DNA of 22,436 nucleotides from Thermoflexus sp. (GCA_017743605.1 JAGHYO010000011.1:1-22436), one strand, 5' to 3'; shown: positions 14,640 to 22,241, counted from the stretch's first letter. The notes: generated by a model from the letters alone, not told the origin. Made by a program: numbers and translations.

Positions 14640-15869
14640 TCACGCGCCTTGCAAGGCGCTCAGGGTGTTCTGCAGCACGGAGGGGAAGAGGGCGTAGAAG
14701 GCGGTGGCCTTCACCACCTCGCTTAAGGAGATGTGCTCATCCACCCGGTGGGCGTAGGTTTCATCCCCTGGGCCGAAGCCGATGCTGGGGATGCCGGCTT
14801 TCCCGACCCAGTAGGTGCCGTTGGTGGAGAAATCCCACTTCCCCGTAGGCCGCCGCTCTCCCCACAGGGCCTCGATGGTCGCCTGCCCAGCCCGCACCAG
14901 GGGATGAGATTCCTCTAAGGCCCAGGCGGGGAAGTATTTCTCCACCGGATACCGGAAGCCGGTGTAGCTGGGGTCCTCGTAACGGAGGATCTCCACGCGG
15001 ATGCTCTCCTGATGCTCCGGCGGGATGCAGGACTCCACCTGAGCCAGGGCTTCCTCCTTGGTCTCTCCGAAAGTCAGCCGACGGTCGATGTAGATGATGC
15101 ATTTGTCAGGGACCGCGTTGATGGAGGGCGTGCAGCTTTCGATCGTGGTAACGGTGATCGTGCCCTTCCCCAAGAACTCGTGGGGCTTCAGCCGGAGGTC
15201 CAAGTCGCGGATGCCCGCGATGACCGGGAGCATCTTGTAGATGGCGTTGTCCCCCAGCCAGTTGGAGGCGGCGTGGGCGCTGCGTCCCTTAGCTATCACT
15301 TTCAGTTCCACCCGCCCGCGATGGCCCCGATAAACTCGCAGGCCGGTGGGCTCCCCGATCACCACCGCGTCCGGGCGGATCTTCGGATCCACCTCCACGA
15401 AGACGTTGGGGGCTAGGCCGTCGCACCGTTCCTCCACGTTGCCGAAGTAATAGATCGTCCATCCCTCCAGCAGGCCCAGGTCTCGGGCGATGGCCAGCCC
15501 GTAGATCATGCCGGGGGTGGACCCTTTCTCGTCGCATGTCCCGCGGGCGTAGAAGAGATCGCCCTCCAGCCGCCCTCGGAAGGGATCCCAAGCCCACTGC
15601 TCCGGGTCCCCGATGCCCACGGTGTCCAGGTGGCTGTCGTAGACCAGGATCCGCAGGCCGTGGCCGATGCGGCCCAAGATGTTGCCCATGACGTCGAAGC
15701 GGATCTCCTCGAAGCCCAGGCGGTGCATCTCCTCAGCAACCCGCTCCCCGACTGCCCGGATCTGGGCATCGTAGCTGGGGATGGCCACGAGGTCGAAGAA
15801 GAAGCGCAGGATCTCCTCCCGGCGGGCCTCCACTGCTCGTTGGATGGCAGAGATGATCTCCGCAGCCAT
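14640..15869 (-). CDS. ygeY: YgeY-type M20 family metallohydrolase
   Basis: This 409-residue di-zinc hydrolase of the M20 family (ArgE/DapE/CPG2) matches the group labelled YgeY, selenium metabolism-linked hydrolase. Ligands are visible: H80 in YDSHLDTVG, the bridging D113 in RGTCDEKGS, catalytic E146/E147 in NVEERCDG, E173 in IGEPTG and H374 in YAHRVDE. The dimerisation domain starts near 187 (ELKVIAKGRSAHAA). Start ATG 15869 has GGGGAG seven bases upstream; the longer open frame is non-coding. It leads the operon with ygeW and carbamate kinase, as in the E. coli ygeW-X-Y-hyuA-yqeA region, but no ygeX, hyuA, ssnA, xdh or selenium gene is in the window. It probably cleaves an amide or peptide-like intermediate upstream of the carbamoyltransferase step; the substrate is unknown. 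No in-frame TGA (selenocysteine) is present. Confidence 0.9.
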   Translation of the reverse strand: MAAEIISAIQRAVEARREEILRFFFDLVAIPSYDAQIRAVGERVAEEMHRLGFEEIRFDVMGNILGRIGHGLRILVYDSHLDTVGIGDPEQWAWDPFRGRLEGDLFYARGTCDEKGSTPGMIYGLAIARDLGLLEGWTIYYFGNVEERCDGLAPNVFVEVDPKIRPDAVVIGEPTGLRVYRGHRGRVELKVIAKGRSAHAASNWLGDNAIYKMLPVIAGIRDLDLRLKPHEFLGKGTITVTTIESCTPSINAVPDKCIIYIDRRLTFGETKEEALAQVESCIPPEHQESIRVEILRYEDPSYTGFRYPVEKYFPAWALEESHPLVRAGQATIEALWGERRPTGKWDFSTNGTYWVGKAGIPSIGFGPGDETYAHRVDEHISLSEVVKATAFYALFPSVLQNTLSALQGA

Positions 15870-15923
15870 CTTCGATCTCCCCGTTCGGAGGATTGCAGAG
15901 GGTCCGGGAAAGGACCGACGGCA

Positions 15924-15952
15924 ATCCTTATCGATGCGCGGCATTTTGTCAA
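15924..15952 (-). promoter_or_regulatory. Candidate promoter for the ygeY-ygeW-arcC operon
   Basis: A perfect TTGACA −35 lies at 15947-15952 on the minus strand. The best −10 region is the GATAAGGAT stretch ending near 15924-15932; none of its registers is a close TATAAT match at ideal spacing. The predicted start is about 45-50 bases before the ygeY ATG. A weak −10 behind a perfect −35 would fit an activated promoter. Confidence 0.45.
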
Positions 15953-15983
15953 GCGCAGGCGAATGCGGTCCCTTGGCCTGTGT

Positions 15984-15999
15984 GTCGAACGAATTCGAC
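15984..15999. promoter_or_regulatory. Dyad GTCGAA-N4-TTCGAC upstream of the ygeY promoter
   Basis: A perfect 6-base inverted repeat with a CGAA centre lies about 32 bp upstream of the −35 box of the ygeY operon. This is a usual position for an activator site. No regulator gene is adjacent, so the call rests on symmetry and position only. Confidence 0.35.
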
Positions 16000-16013
16000 C
16001 TCATAAGGCCTCC

Positions 16014-16028
16014 GGCCGACGGTCGGCC
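16014..16028. repeat. Dyad GGCCGAC-G-GTCGGCC
   Basis: A perfect 7-base inverted repeat has one central base. It is GC-rich and lies downstream of the glycosyltransferase and upstream of the ygeY promoter. With a one-base centre it cannot form a good RNA hairpin without losing pairs, so a protein site or a chance palindrome is more likely than a terminator. Confidence 0.3.
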
Positions 16029-16296
16029 TGCGCCGACCGATAAAACGGCTTTGCGTCGGTGGAGGCGGACGCTTGGCGCGCATCGCCTGGAGAGGCCGAT
16101 TTCCATCGACATGAAAGCGGGCCTGCACCGAACGAAGCGCATCCTTTGCGGTGGCAGCCGATGCAGGGCGCTTCGCATACCTGCGGACAGGCAAGGGGCT
16201 GCCGCGCCAGCTGGGATCGCGGTTGATACAACCTGATGGCTCCGAGGCCAGGCGCTTCTCTCCGTACGTTGCGGGGAGTCGAGGCCGAAGTCTATC

Positions 16297-17502
16297 CTAT
16301 GGCGCTCTGCTCTCGATCAGCTGCGCAGCGGCCTCCTCTACGCCGCCGGCTGCCTCCATTCGCTGCGCCCACATCCGCGCCCGCTCCTGGAAGATCGGTT
16401 CCTTCAGCAGAGCGGCGATCCGCTCTCGCCATCGCCGGGGCGTGGCCTCGGCGGGCCGCATCGAAAGCCCCACCCCCGCCGCTTCCACACGGCGGGCTTG
16501 CAGGTGCTGCTCCCCCGCATGAGGGACCACCAGCTGGGGGACGCCGTAAACCAGGGCCGTGTGGGTGGTCCCCATCCCCCCGTGGTGGATCACCAAGTCC
16601 AGCTCCGGGAACGTGGCGGCGTAGTCCACCCAATCCCGGAGCGGGAGGTCCGGCAGGGCGCGGCGCACGGCCTCCTGAAGCCCAGGGGCGAAGGGGCTCC
16701 GCCCGAGGACCGGGATGGGCTGGCCGCCCAGGGCCTGCACGGCGCGGGCGGCGCCGATGAAGAAGGCCGGATCCCCCGTGAAAGTGCTCCCTAAGGTGAT
16801 CAGCACGCAGGGGTGCGGACGGGGCGCAGAGGCGGAGGCAGGGACCCTCCGACGCCCTCCGAAAAACCGGTTCTGTGAGTCTAGGCGTTCCAGATCGACG
16901 AACCAGTTGGCGGGGAAGAAGACGATGTGGGCGCATGGAGAGATGATCTGGGGGAAGGGATCCGACCGCCAGTAGCGGCCGGTCAACCCAAGGCGGTCGG
17001 CCACCCTGGCAAGCTGGGCCCGGGCGGCCTCGCCCTCCGCCTGGGCCTCCGCGGTGGCCGGGGCCGGCCAGCGCCCAGCCGGGAAGCCGACCACGAGGAG
17101 GGGGAGGTCGTAGCGCTCCGCCGCCCAAGCTGCGGCCCCGGCAAAGGGCTCCGCCACGAGGATGTCCGGGCGCCACGCCTCAATCAGGGAGCCCAATGGG
17201 CGGAGGGCGCGCGCATGCTCCTCCGGGTGCAGCCAAGCCGCTAAGGCTCGCTCTGGCCGTTGCCGTGCCCGTTCCGCCGGAGGGAGCTCCGACGGGAGCG
17301 GCGGCAGCCACCGCCAGCCCACCGAGGGCAGCGGGACGAAGGGTAAGCCTCGGCGGACCACTGCCTCCTGCACCGGGGGTCCGCTGGCCCACAGCACCCG
17401 CTCCCCGCGTCCGGCGAGGGCAACCGCCAGATCCAGGTAGCCGCCGTAATCCAGATGGCCCCACAAGGGGACCGACACGAACAGCCAGCGCCGGGTCCTC
17501 AT
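16297..17502 (-). CDS. GT1-family (UDP-glycosyltransferase-like, MGT/YjiC type) glycosyltransferase
   Basis: This 401-residue GT-B protein has an N-terminal acceptor domain starting FVSVPLWGHLDY (8-19) and a C-terminal donor domain with LITLGSTF (234-241) and the GT1 signature HHGGMGTTHTALVYGVPQLV (306-325), followed by PHAGEQHLQARRVEAAGVG (327-345). Enzymes of this group transfer sugars to lipids, carotenoids or natural products; neither acceptor nor sugar can be read from sequence. The ATG overlaps the stop of the upstream cytochrome gene (ATGA at 17499-17502), showing translational coupling. This makes a role in the cell envelope alongside the membrane-anchored cytochrome and Lgt conceivable, although the pairing may be only genomic. 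No signal peptide or membrane helix is evident. Confidence 0.88.
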   Translation of the reverse strand: MRTRRWLFVSVPLWGHLDYGGYLDLAVALAGRGERVLWASGPPVQEAVVRRGLPFVPLPSVGWRWLPPLPSELPPAERARQRPERALAAWLHPEEHARALRPLGSLIEAWRPDILVAEPFAGAAAWAAERYDLPLLVVGFPAGRWPAPATAEAQAEGEAARAQLARVADRLGLTGRYWRSDPFPQIISPCAHIVFFPANWFVDLERLDSQNRFFGGRRRVPASASAPRPHPCVLITLGSTFTGDPAFFIGAARAVQALGGQPIPVLGRSPFAPGLQEAVRRALPDLPLRDWVDYAATFPELDLVIHHGGMGTTHTALVYGVPQLVVPHAGEQHLQARRVEAAGVGLSMRPAEATPRRWRERIAALLKEPIFQERARMWAQRMEAAGGVEEAAAQLIESRAP

Positions 17503-18161
17503 GGTCCCATCCGCGTTGGCCCGCGGCCGGCCTCCTGGTGGCAGCGCTTGCAGGCTGGGATCACGATCTCCTGCACAACGAAGAAGGGCGTCACCGTCTC
17601 CACGTGGGCGCGATGGCAATCCACGCACCCCACTGAGGTCCAGAGGTCCGGCCGGAACAGATCCGTGTGGAAGTGGTTCTCAAACCCCTGGGCCATCACC
17701 GGGTTCGTCACCCCAGGCGGGATCCCCGCCCGGGCAGGCTCCTGGACGTGGCAGAGGCGGCAGCTGTTCTCCAGGAGGCCGGGCAGGCGCACCGGGTGAT
17801 GTGGAACGTCCGGCGGCGTGAAGGGGGTCCGGGCCGCGTTCCATGCGCCCAGGGCTAAGGTGCGGACGCGATCAGGGAGGGAAGAATCCCCCCGATGACA
17901 GGCCACGCAAGAGAGGCCAGCCCTGGCGTGGGCGGCGGCCAGGTCGACCGGGCGGCTTCCCTGCGCGGCAGCCGCTCGACCCACGTAGGTGGTTTCCGGG
18001 CGCAGGTGACAGACGGCACAGAAAGGATCCCGTTCCTCCAAGCGGGAGACCGTCAGAGCTGCCCCCAACGCGAAAAGGAAAAGGGCTGCAAGGGTCACGC
18101 CGAGGAGCCCTCCCTGTCGCCGGAGGACCGCTGATCCACTCAGGAGAAGAAGCCGATCCAT
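17499..18161 (-). CDS. Membrane-anchored pentaheme cytochrome c
   Basis: Residues 19-38 form one N-terminal membrane helix (LLGVTLAALFLFALGAALTV). Five CxxCH heme sites follow at 48-52 (CAVCH), 85-89 (CVACH), 134-138 (CRLCH), 179-183 (CVDCH) and 204-208 (CKRCH). This is the plan of NapC/NrfH/TorC-like quinol dehydrogenases (single anchor, four or five hemes, about 200 residues), which pass electrons from the quinol pool to periplasmic or extracellular partners. Extra His residues (HHPVR, ENHFHTD, HRAHVE) could be axial ligands. No reductase partner such as NrfA or NapA is adjacent. ATG 18161 follows lgt by 51 bp and has only a weak ribosome site. The stop overlaps the next gene's ATG. Exact subfamily is uncertain; covalent heme attachment requires cytochrome c maturation elsewhere. 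Confidence 0.88.
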   Translation of the reverse strand: MDRLLLLSGSAVLRRQGGLLGVTLAALFLFALGAALTVSRLEERDPFCAVCHLRPETTYVGRAAAAQGSRPVDLAAAHARAGLSCVACHRGDSSLPDRVRTLALGAWNAARTPFTPPDVPHHPVRLPGLLENSCRLCHVQEPARAGIPPGVTNPVMAQGFENHFHTDLFRPDLWTSVGCVDCHRAHVETVTPFFVVQEIVIPACKRCHQEAGRGPTRMGP

Positions 18162-18212
18162 GGTTTGCTGCCGGGAACGCCCGGGGCCTCTCGGACCACG
18201 CCCGGTGGGATC

Positions 18213-19064
18213 TCATGCCTCCGACATCCCGGTGGGGACCTTCGTACCCGGTATTCGCCCGGGGAGCCGGTTCCGGATCAGGATGGCCAGCCCTACGGCC
18301 AGGGCGATCAGGGAGAAGATCTGGGCCGCGGCGATGTCCCCCAGCTTCCAGGCGTCAGGCCGCAGGGTTTCGATCCACAGGCGCCCCACCGGATACCAGA
18401 TCAGATAGAGGGCAAAGAGGTCCCCCTCCCGAAGGCGATGCCCCAACCGCCGGCTCAGGGTGAACAGGATCAGGAAACCGAGGGTGTTCCAGAGGGATTC
18501 ATACAGGAACACCGGGTGGAAGCGGGTCTCAGGGGGCAGGGTGAGGTGCTGGGGCAGGCGGCGCTCCAAGGAGATCGGGATGCCCCAGGGGAGGGTTGTG
18601 GGAGGGCCATAGAGCTCCTGGTTGAAGAAATTCCCCCAGCGGCCGACGGCCTGCCCCACCAGAATCGAGGGCGCCACGATGTCCAGCCAGCGCCAGACGG
18701 CCAGCTGGTGACGATAGGCGTAAAGGAAGAACCCGACCAGCCCCCCGATGAGGGCCCCGTAAATCGCAAGCCCTCCCTCCCAGATGTAGAGGATCTTGAT
18801 CGGGTTCTCCCGATAATAGGGCCATCCCACAGCGCCCTCCGGGTTGGAGAACACGTGATAGAGGCGGGCACCGATCAGGCCCAGGAGAAAGACGACCAGC
18901 AGGCCATCCCATACGTGATCCGGCTTCTCCCCCCGGCGGCGGGCCTCTGCTGCCGCCAGGTAGGCGCCCAGGAGGACCCCGATCATCAGCAGCAACCCGT
19001 AGGCGCGGATGGCGAAATTCCCCACGCACAGGATGGCTCCCGTTGTCCCCGGCGGACAGAACAT
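18213..19064 (-). CDS. lgt: Phosphatidylglycerol-prolipoprotein diacylglyceryl transferase
   Basis: Lgt attaches diacylglycerol from phosphatidylglycerol to the lipobox cysteine of prolipoproteins in the cytoplasmic membrane. The 283-residue polytopic protein has the family motifs AIRAYGLLLMIG (18-29), LIGARLYHV (63-71), EGGLAIYGALIGG (96-108), the signature GRWGNFFNQELYG (141-153) with R142, N145 and E150 matching the essential E. coli residues, HPVFLYE (183-189) and GRLWIETLRPD (227-237). ATG 19064 has AGGAGGT six bases upstream, and a TATAAT −10 box lies about 50 bases upstream. It heads a minus-strand run with the pentaheme cytochrome (51 bp gap) and the GT1 glycosyltransferase. Confidence 0.97.
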   Translation of the reverse strand: MFCPPGTTGAILCVGNFAIRAYGLLLMIGVLLGAYLAAAEARRRGEKPDHVWDGLLVVFLLGLIGARLYHVFSNPEGAVGWPYYRENPIKILYIWEGGLAIYGALIGGLVGFFLYAYRHQLAVWRWLDIVAPSILVGQAVGRWGNFFNQELYGPPTTLPWGIPISLERRLPQHLTLPPETRFHPVFLYESLWNTLGFLILFTLSRRLGHRLREGDLFALYLIWYPVGRLWIETLRPDAWKLGDIAAAQIFSLIALAVGLAILIRNRLPGRIPGTKVPTGMSEA

Positions 19065-19111
19065 CCTGGACCTCCTGTTCGGGAATCGCAGCCCCGTGGG
19101 GCCTGATCCTC

Positions 19112-19117
19112 ATTATA
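19112..19117 (-). promoter_or_regulatory. −10 box of the lgt promoter
   Basis: A perfect TATAAT on the minus strand, about 48 bases before the lgt ATG. No good −35 is present 16-18 bases upstream, where the dyad 19117-19133 lies instead. That may mean regulator-assisted initiation. Confidence 0.5.
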
Positions 19118-19133
19118 TCCCGCCTGTCGGGAT
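19117..19133. promoter_or_regulatory. Dyad ATCCCG-N5-CGGGAT between divergent promoters
   Basis: A perfect 6-base inverted repeat touches the lgt −10 on one side and the −35 of the plus-strand promoter on the other. It could be a shared operator for the lgt run and the zinc-ribbon/aldolase pair. Symmetry and placement are the only evidence. Confidence 0.35.
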
Positions 19134-19160
19134 GGACCGGCGGAGACGTGATGCTAAAAT
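19133..19160 (+). promoter_or_regulatory. Promoter of the zinc-ribbon/aldolase pair
   Basis: TGGACC (19133-19138) and TAAAAT (19155-19160) are separated by 16 bases. The −10 is preceded by TG one base away (extended −10). Predicted start is about 19167, some 33 bases before the ATG at 19200. Confidence 0.5.
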
Positions 19161-19199
19161 AGGAACGGTGCCTTCGATGAAAGACCTAAGGAGACGCGC

Positions 19200-19556
19200 A
19201 TGCTGCGCGCGCGCTGTCCCTATTGCGGCCGGCCGTTCTCCGTCTCCCGGGAGGAGGCGGCAGGGATCCTGGCCCGGGCGCTGACGGAGAGCGCTCGCTA
19301 CGGGATGCGGGAGTGCCCCTTCTGCCGCCGGCGGGTGAAGATCGGCCTGGCGGAACTGCGCCGGGTGGCCCCAGCGGGAGCCGAGCTGGTTTCCCCGGTG
19401 CCCGAAGCGGCCGCCTCCCCGTCGCCAGAGCCGCCCGCCGGGACGGAGGCCCCAACCCCCGAGCCGGAGGAGGAAGTGCCCCCCGCGCCGACCCCACAGG
19501 TGCGTCGGGAACGAACAGAGGCCGCCCCATCGGGCCCGAAGCGCTCCCGACGCTGA
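19200..19556 (+). CDS. Small zinc-ribbon protein with Pro/Glu-rich tail
   Basis: This 118-residue protein starts with two CxxC knuckles, CPYC (6-9) and CPFC (39-42), spaced 29 residues apart. They should bind one zinc as a ribbon; a short helix (EEAAGILARALTESARYG) lies between them. From about residue 59 the chain is low-complexity, rich in Pro, Glu, Ala and Ser, and ends in a basic PKRSRR, so the tail is probably disordered. ATG 19200 has AAGGAG six bases upstream. Function is unknown; zinc ribbons of this kind bind nucleic acid or protein partners. It is the first gene after a plausible promoter and lies 122 bp before the aldolase-family gene, so the two may be co-transcribed. Confidence 0.8.
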   Translation: MLRARCPYCGRPFSVSREEAAGILARALTESARYGMRECPFCRRRVKIGLAELRRVAPAGAELVSPVPEAAASPSPEPPAGTEAPTPEPEEEVPPAPTPQVRRERTEAAPSGPKRSRR

Positions 19557-19678
19557 ACTGGCTCCTCATCCTTAAAGACGGGGGCCGCGCCTTTGGTCGA
19601 GTGATGGGATTCACGATGAGCAGAGCGGCAGGAGAGTGCTCAGAATCCTGCGATACAGGTGATACAGGAGGTCTCCCC

Positions 19679-21088
19679 ATGATCGATGTCCGGGATCGTT
19701 TGCGGCGGCCACAGTGGGGGGAGGCGCTGGCCCTGGCCGACAGCCGGGCCGAGGTGCGCGATCCCCTCTGGATCCGCGCGCAAGGGATCGACGAGCTGGT
19801 TCATCAGGCGGTCTTCGGCTCCCCACCGGAGCGGGCGGAGGCCCGCTGGTGGATCTACGGCATCGCCCAAGCGCTGGGGGTCATCCCCGCCTCCATCCAT
19901 GCTCTCTATGCCGCGCGAGGCCAGGGGGAGATCCCCCCGACCTTCACCGTCCCGGCCCTGAACCTGCGGGGGATGACCTACGACATGGGCCGGGCGGCCT
20001 TCCGGGCCGCGCGGCGGCTGGAGGTGGGGGCATTGATCTTCGAGATCGCCCGCAGCGAGATCGGCTACACCGACCAGCGCCCGGAGGAATACGCCGTGGT
20101 CCTGATGGCGGCCGCCGTCAAGGAGAGCTTCGCAGGCCCTCTCTTCCTTCAGGGAGACCACTTTCAGGTTTCCGCAAAAGCCTATGCCCGGGATCCCGAG
20201 AAAGAGCTGCAGGCGGTGCGGGACCTCGTGGCGGAGGCCATCGCGGCGGGGTTCTACAACATCGACATCGACACCTCCACCCTGGTGGACCTCTCCCAGC
20301 CGACCCTGGATGCGCAGCAGCGCCTGAATTACACCTTATGCGCGGCCCTCACCCGTTACATCCGCTCGATCGAGCCACCCGGCGTGACGATCTCTGTCGG
20401 CGGGGAGATCGGGGAGGTGGGCGGCAAGAACAGCACGGTGGAGGAGCTGCGGGCCTTCATGGACGGCTACCGCCGGGAGCTGGGGGAGGTAGTGGGGATC
20501 AGCAAGATCAGTGTGCAGACAGGCACCACCCACGGCGGGGTGGTGCTGCCGGACGGAACCCTGGCCCAGGTGGCCATCGATTTCGAGGCGCTCCGGGCCC
20601 TTTCCCGGGCGGCCCGCCTGGAATACGGGCTGGCGGGGGCGGTGCAGCATGGGGCCAGCACCCTCCCGGAGGAGGCTTTCCACAAGTTCGTGGAATGCGA
20701 GGCCTGCGAAGTCCATCTGGCCACCGGCTTCCAGAACCTGGTCTTCGAGATGCTCCCTGTGGCCTTCCGGGAGGAGATCTACGCCTATCTGCGGGCTCAT
20801 CGTGCCGACGAGCGAAAGCCGGGGGAGACGGACGAGCAGTTCTATTACAAGGCCCGCAAGCGGGCGTGGGGGCCCTTCAAGCAGGCCTTCTGGGAGCTCC
20901 CGGAGGAAGTGCGTGGGCCCATTCGGGAGGCCCTGGAGGCGCGCTTCGCGCTCCTCTTTGAGCGCCTCCGGGTGGCCGGCACCCGGGAGCTGGTCGCCCG
21001 CTACGTGCGTCCGGTCCCCCTCCTCCGCCCGATCCCAACGCCGACGGCGGAGACGAAAGCCGAGGAGGTGGAGGGGCTGGCAGACTAA
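19679..21088 (+). CDS. Class II (zinc-dependent) fructose-bisphosphate aldolase-family protein, long form
   Basis: This 469-residue protein carries the metal-site landmarks of class II aldolases: GDHFQ (159-163), IDIDTSTL (195-202), GGEIGEVGGKNST (241-253), VQTGTTHGG (279-287) and the late VQHGASTLPEEAF (322-334). These would give D160, H161, E243, H285 and perhaps H324. It is about 130-170 residues longer than ordinary Fba or tagatose aldolases, with an N-terminal helical extension (1-85) and a helical C-terminal part (about 370-450). The HGG loop and KNST differ from the usual HGxSG and xED. The reaction is probably a retro-aldol on a phosphorylated sugar, but substrate identity is open. 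ATG 19679 has a perfect AGGAGGT six bases upstream. GATACAGG is repeated at 19652 and 19661, just before this site. Confidence 0.85.
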   Translation: MIDVRDRLRRPQWGEALALADSRAEVRDPLWIRAQGIDELVHQAVFGSPPERAEARWWIYGIAQALGVIPASIHALYAARGQGEIPPTFTVPALNLRGMTYDMGRAAFRAARRLEVGALIFEIARSEIGYTDQRPEEYAVVLMAAAVKESFAGPLFLQGDHFQVSAKAYARDPEKELQAVRDLVAEAIAAGFYNIDIDTSTLVDLSQPTLDAQQRLNYTLCAALTRYIRSIEPPGVTISVGGEIGEVGGKNSTVEELRAFMDGYRRELGEVVGISKISVQTGTTHGGVVLPDGTLAQVAIDFEALRALSRAARLEYGLAGAVQHGASTLPEEAFHKFVECEACEVHLATGFQNLVFEMLPVAFREEIYAYLRAHRADERKPGETDEQFYYKARKRAWGPFKQAFWELPEEVRGPIREALEARFALLFERLRVAGTRELVARYVRPVPLLRPIPTPTAETKAEEVEGLAD

Positions 21089-21104
21089 GGGCCCTTCTCA
21101 GGGC
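21087..21104. terminator. Possible hairpin between the convergent aldolase and GT4 genes
   Basis: Just after the aldolase stop, GCCCT (21091-21095) can pair with AGGGC (21100-21104), and AAGGGCCCTT is itself a palindrome. It lies in a 43-bp gap between converging genes. The stem is short and no T-run follows. Confidence 0.3.
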
Positions 21105-21131
21105 AGCGGCCCAGCAGGGAGCGCGGCATCC

Positions 21132-22241
21132 TTACTCCCACAACGTTCGCAGGGCCTCCAAGATCCTGCGGGCGCAGCGTTCCCAGGAGAACCGCTGCCG
21201 GTTGGCGTGGCCTCGCGCGATCAGGGCGGACCGGAGCTCCGGATCCCGCGTTAGGCGGCTCAGGGCCTCCGCCCACGGCGCGGGGTCGTCCGGAGGGAGG
21301 AGGAGCGCGCCCTCTCCGGCGACCTCCCGCAGGCTCCCGCTGGGGGCGCAGAGGACCGGCACCCCGCATGCCTGGGCTTCCAGGACCGGGAAGCCAAAGC
21401 CCTCATAGAGGGAAGGGAGCAGGAAGGCCTCGGCCCGGCTCAGCAACGCTCCTCGCGTGGCGTCATCCACATATCCGGTCAGGATCAGACGGCCCGCCCA
21501 CATCGGATCCCGGCGCAGGCGCTCGAAGGCCGGGTCCGGCCATCCCGGCTTTCCGATGATCACCACCTGGCCCTCCCATCCCTCCGCAAGCCGACGCGCC
21601 GCAACCTGAAGGATCAGCCCGAAGTTCTTGCGCGGATGGATCGTCCCCACCGAGACCAGATAAGGGGGCTGGACCCCGAAGCGGCGCAGGATCGCCTCTG
21701 CGTCCTCCGGGATGGGCGGCGGATCGTAACCCGGGTAGGCCACCACGATCTTCTCCGCCGGGACGTGGTAGAAGCGGATGAGGTCCGCTCGTGTGGCCTC
21801 GGAGTCGGCGAAGACGACACGGGCGACGGCGGCGCTCCACCGCGTGGAGAGCTCCAGATACAGCCGCTGGGCGAACGGATGCGCATGCGGGAAGTGGCGA
21901 TAGCCCAGGTCGTGGATGGTGACAGCGCTCCGGGGGTGAACCAGCGGGATCACGTGTGCGGGGACGAAGAGGGCTGTGGGCGGACGGCGGGCCATCTCCC
22001 ACGAGAGGCGCAGATGAGTCCACAGACGCGGGAAGGGGATCACCCGATGCTCCACTGACGGGGAGGGCGGGAAAAGGCTAAGCGGCGGGGGTTCCCGAAA
22101 GTAAAGGCGGACCCGCACCCCTTCGGCTTCAGCGTAAGGAAGAAGGGACCGGATCACGGCCTGGGCGTAGCGCTCCACTCCCGTCGGACGGGCGAGGGTG
22201 GCGCGGCTGGCGTCGATGCCCAGGACCGGACGCGTGTCCAT
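21132..22241 (-). CDS. GT4-family glycosyltransferase
   Basis: This 369-residue GT-B retaining glycosyltransferase begins with LGIDASRA and TGVERYA (20-26), an acceptor-side loop common in mannosyl- and rhamnosyl-type GT4 enzymes. It contains VTIHDLGYRHFP (107-118), the linker VSVGTIHPRKNF (196-207), LTGYVDD (254-260) and the nucleotide-sugar motif E280-x7-E288 (YEGFGFPVLEAQACGVPV). It has no transmembrane helix and probably acts at the inner face of the membrane in polysaccharide or glycolipid assembly; donor and acceptor are unknown. The ATG lies 4 bp after the rpiB stop, so it is co-transcribed with rpiB and probably translated by reinitiation, since the local ribosome site is weak. It converges on the aldolase gene. 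Confidence 0.9.
   Translation of the reverse strand: MDTRPVLGIDASRATLARPTGVERYAQAVIRSLLPYAEAEGVRVRLYFREPPPLSLFPPSPSVEHRVIPFPRLWTHLRLSWEMARRPPTALFVPAHVIPLVHPRSAVTIHDLGYRHFPHAHPFAQRLYLELSTRWSAAVARVVFADSEATRADLIRFYHVPAEKIVVAYPGYDPPPIPEDAEAILRRFGVQPPYLVSVGTIHPRKNFGLILQVAARRLAEGWEGQVVIIGKPGWPDPAFERLRRDPMWAGRLILTGYVDDATRGALLSRAEAFLLPSLYEGFGFPVLEAQACGVPVLCAPSGSLREVAGEGALLLPPDDPAPWAEALSRLTRDPELRSALIARGHANRQRFSWERCARRILEALRTLWE

Larger units (their letters stand above)
15870..16296. other. 427-bp intergenic region between the glycosyltransferase and ygeY genes
   Basis: No convincing gene is present. It holds the candidate promoter for the ygeY operon and two short dyads. The rest, about 16029-16296, contains only overlapping low-quality frames and no recognisable repeat. 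It is downstream of the glycosyltransferase gene, yet I see no clear terminator for it apart from the 16014-16028 dyad. Confidence 0.5.
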
